This document shows, in pieces, positions 62,851-64,000 of a stretch of DNA of 64,000 nt. Position numbers and translations under genes: made by a program. The stretch covers positions 1,054,001 to 1,118,000 of the forward strand of contig NZ_SLXN01000001.1 of NCBI RefSeq assembly GCF_004345855.1, read 5' to 3'. The notes under the pieces were generated by a model. That model saw only the letters and a list, made by a program, of their open reading frames with translations, had not been told where the DNA came from and did not search any database. Numbering within the stretch: position 1 is the stretch's first letter; each line of letters starts with the position of its first letter. This DNA comes from Sphingomonas sp. BK235. Lineage in GTDB: Bacteria; Pseudomonadota; Alphaproteobacteria; Sphingomonadales; Sphingomonadaceae.

Positions 62851-64000
62851 GCGAGATCCACCGCGACCACCTCATGGAGCGCGACCTGCGGCACGTCGAC
62901 GATCAGTCGCCCGCGCTCGCGCCGGAAGCTGGCGTCGCGCTCGGCCTCGAGCAAGCGCACGCGCGCCGGGGTAGCGCCGGGCGGCAGCAGCAGCGACACC
63001 TGATACGGCCCTGCAGGCAGGACCTCACGCATATAGCCGCGCATCGCCATGGGGTTGGTGAGGTTGACCAGATGCGCCGCGAGCGAGCGCCGCTGACGCC
63101 AATAGGCCAGATCGAGCAGGCCGGGGCCGGTGACGGTCATCGGCGGCTCCTCGTCGGTCGCCCAGCGCACCGCATTGGCGAGCAACGTGAGATGATCGCC
63201 CGTCGAATTCTCCCAGAAGGTGCGGTCGAGATCGAACGGGAAATATACCACGCGCCCCTTCCCGACCCGGCGCGCATAGACCATCGGCGTGTCGGTCTGT
63301 CGCGTCGCGGTATAGACCTTCTCCATCGGCAGATCGGGGTAGCTGGGGACGGCGGTGAAGGCAGCGCGCGGTACCGGTCCGCGCGGGCGCACATGGACCA
63401 GCTTGGTCCCGCCCATGATCCGCGGCGTATCGTCCAACCCGGCGGTGAGCGGGTGCGGCCCGCGGACGCTCAGGTAATTGTTGGGAACACGCTGGTCGAC
63501 ACGGCCTGCGAAGTCACAGCCGAACAGGTCGGCCAGCCCGAAATTGGCGCGGCGTTTGCCCCATTCGTCGTAGAGCGAGGTCTCGTGCGTCGCCACCAGC
63601 GCGCCGCCCCGCTCGACGTAACGGCGCAGCGCGGCACATTGCGCGTCGGACAAGGCGGCGATGTTGGGCAGGACGATCGCCTGATAGCGGTCGATCGCAG
63701 CGGGTTCGAGCAGCCGCTCGTCGACGAAGGCGAAGGGGACGCGCGCCTCGACCAAGGCCTGGTAGAAGCCGTTGACCGCATCGTCCGATCCGCCGCGCAG
63801 CGACTGCGCGTCCTGAGGCCCGCCCGCGCCCCCACCGACCGGCTCGGCGACATAATAAGTCGCGGTCTGCGCCGAGTGGAGCATCGCGACGCGCGCCAGA
63901 TTGTCGGTGTTGCGGAAGTAGGTCTCGTGCCGCGCGTGCCAGGCATAGGATTCGGTCACCGCCGGCACCCATCGCTTGTCGAACACCTCGGCCTTGAACT
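62847..64000 (-). CDS. Glycoside-hydrolase-like protein, C-terminal part (cut by window edge)
   Basis: The frame continues past 64000; 384 residues are visible. It contains a GATase-like beta-galactosidase trimerisation fold (YQAIVLPNIAALSDAQCAALRRYVERGGALVATHETSLYDEWGKRRANFGLADLFGCDF), a segment comparing prices of a membrane-free fold (VGKGRVVYFPFDLDRTFWENSTGDHLTLLANAVRWA), and a C-terminal beta domain. This is the arrangement of GH42-like or related putative glycosidases whose catalytic barrel would lie upstream outside the window. It overlaps the glycerate kinase gene by 4 nt, so it likely releases sugars or uronates for that pathway. A start at 63986 is not credible. Confidence 0.7.
   Translation of the reverse strand, partial: FKAEVFDKRWVPAVTESYAWHARHETYFRNTDNLARVAMLHSAQTATYYVAEPVGGGAGGPQDAQSLRGGSDDAVNGFYQALVEARVPFAFVDERLLEPAAIDRYQAIVLPNIAALSDAQCAALRRYVERGGALVATHETSLYDEWGKRRANFGLADLFGCDFAGRVDQRVPNNYLSVRGPHPLTAGLDDTPRIMGGTKLVHVRPRGPVPRAAFTAVPSYPDLPMEKVYTATRQTDTPMVYARRVGKGRVVYFPFDLDRTFWENSTGDHLTLLANAVRWATDEEPPMTVTGPGLLDLAYWRQRRSLAAHLVNLTNPMAMRGYMREVLPAGPYQVSLLLPPGATPARVRLLEAERDASFRRERGRLIVDVPQVALHEVVAVDLA

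Noticed and set aside
1..64000. tRNA, rRNA, CRISPR, integrase, transposase or prophage signals
   Set aside because: Looked for on both strands; no cloverleaf-like, repeat-spacer or recombinase features found by eye.

Overview
The window is GC-rich chromosomal DNA that looks like a sphingomonad alphaproteobacterium (Sphingomonas or a close relative). The reasons are the gene neighbourhoods (aspS/rnd, ppx-ppk-hdaA-DUF2066/purMN, ppiD-trpE, trpGDC-moaC-moeA-lexA-comEC-gltX-gltA), the alphaproteobacterial LexA operator (GTTC-N7-GTTC), a CtrA-type TTAA-N7-TTAAC box, a SigEcfG-like promoter and frequent GTG/TTG starts with 1-4 nt gene overlaps. I see no rRNA, tRNA, insertion sequence, prophage or CRISPR array.

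Layout. 1-11.2 kb holds aspartyl-tRNA synthetase, RNase D, a small I78-type inhibitor lipoprotein, polyphosphate metabolism (ppx, ppk), a DnaA-inactivating Hda homologue and purM/purN; two REP-like palindromes flank these blocks. 11.2-18.2 kb holds a stand-alone BLUF blue-light sensor, leuA behind a leucine-rich leader peptide with an apparent attenuator, a HAD phosphatase, a small stress-type protein behind a 13-codon ORF, a HisKA_2 kinase, DUF1178, glutaredoxin, ComF and a methyltransferase. 18.2-22.8 kb is a signalling island: a c-di-GMP phosphodiesterase (EAL), a TPR hybrid histidine kinase and a lone receiver form one minus-strand operon. Divergent from it, behind a perfect CtrA box, is a tandem array of four almost identical 19-residue hydrophobic peptides (MFAFVLALIGFVGTTIKPW type). 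This array is the most unusual thing in the window.

22.8-37.4 kb holds a Baeyer-Villiger-type monooxygenase, tamA/tamB for outer-membrane assembly, and a complete RND tripartite efflux operon whose outer-membrane component carries a Gly/Thr pentapeptide repeat. 37.4-52.4 kb is housekeeping: tpiA, ppiD, the trp genes, moaC/moeA, lexA with a triple-GTTC operator, comEC, gltX and gltA. 52.5-54.1 kb has an L,D-transpeptidase and a small EF-hand-like lipoprotein. 54.4-60.7 kb is part of a flagellar cluster: flgF-flgG-flgA-flgH on the minus strand and fliL-fliM-DUF6468-like-MotE-like on the plus strand. FliM has an atypical disordered N-terminal extension of about 130 residues. 60.8 kb to the right edge is a sugar-acid/glycoside catabolic operon (hydroxypyruvate isomerase, glycerate 2-kinase, and a glycoside-hydrolase-like protein cut by the edge).

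How the genes may work together (inference): the CtrA-linked peptide array, the EAL/hybrid kinase/receiver operon and the flagellar genes fit a programme tying cell-cycle or motility state to c-di-GMP. The role of the peptides is unknown. Most of the remainder is ordinary core metabolism.
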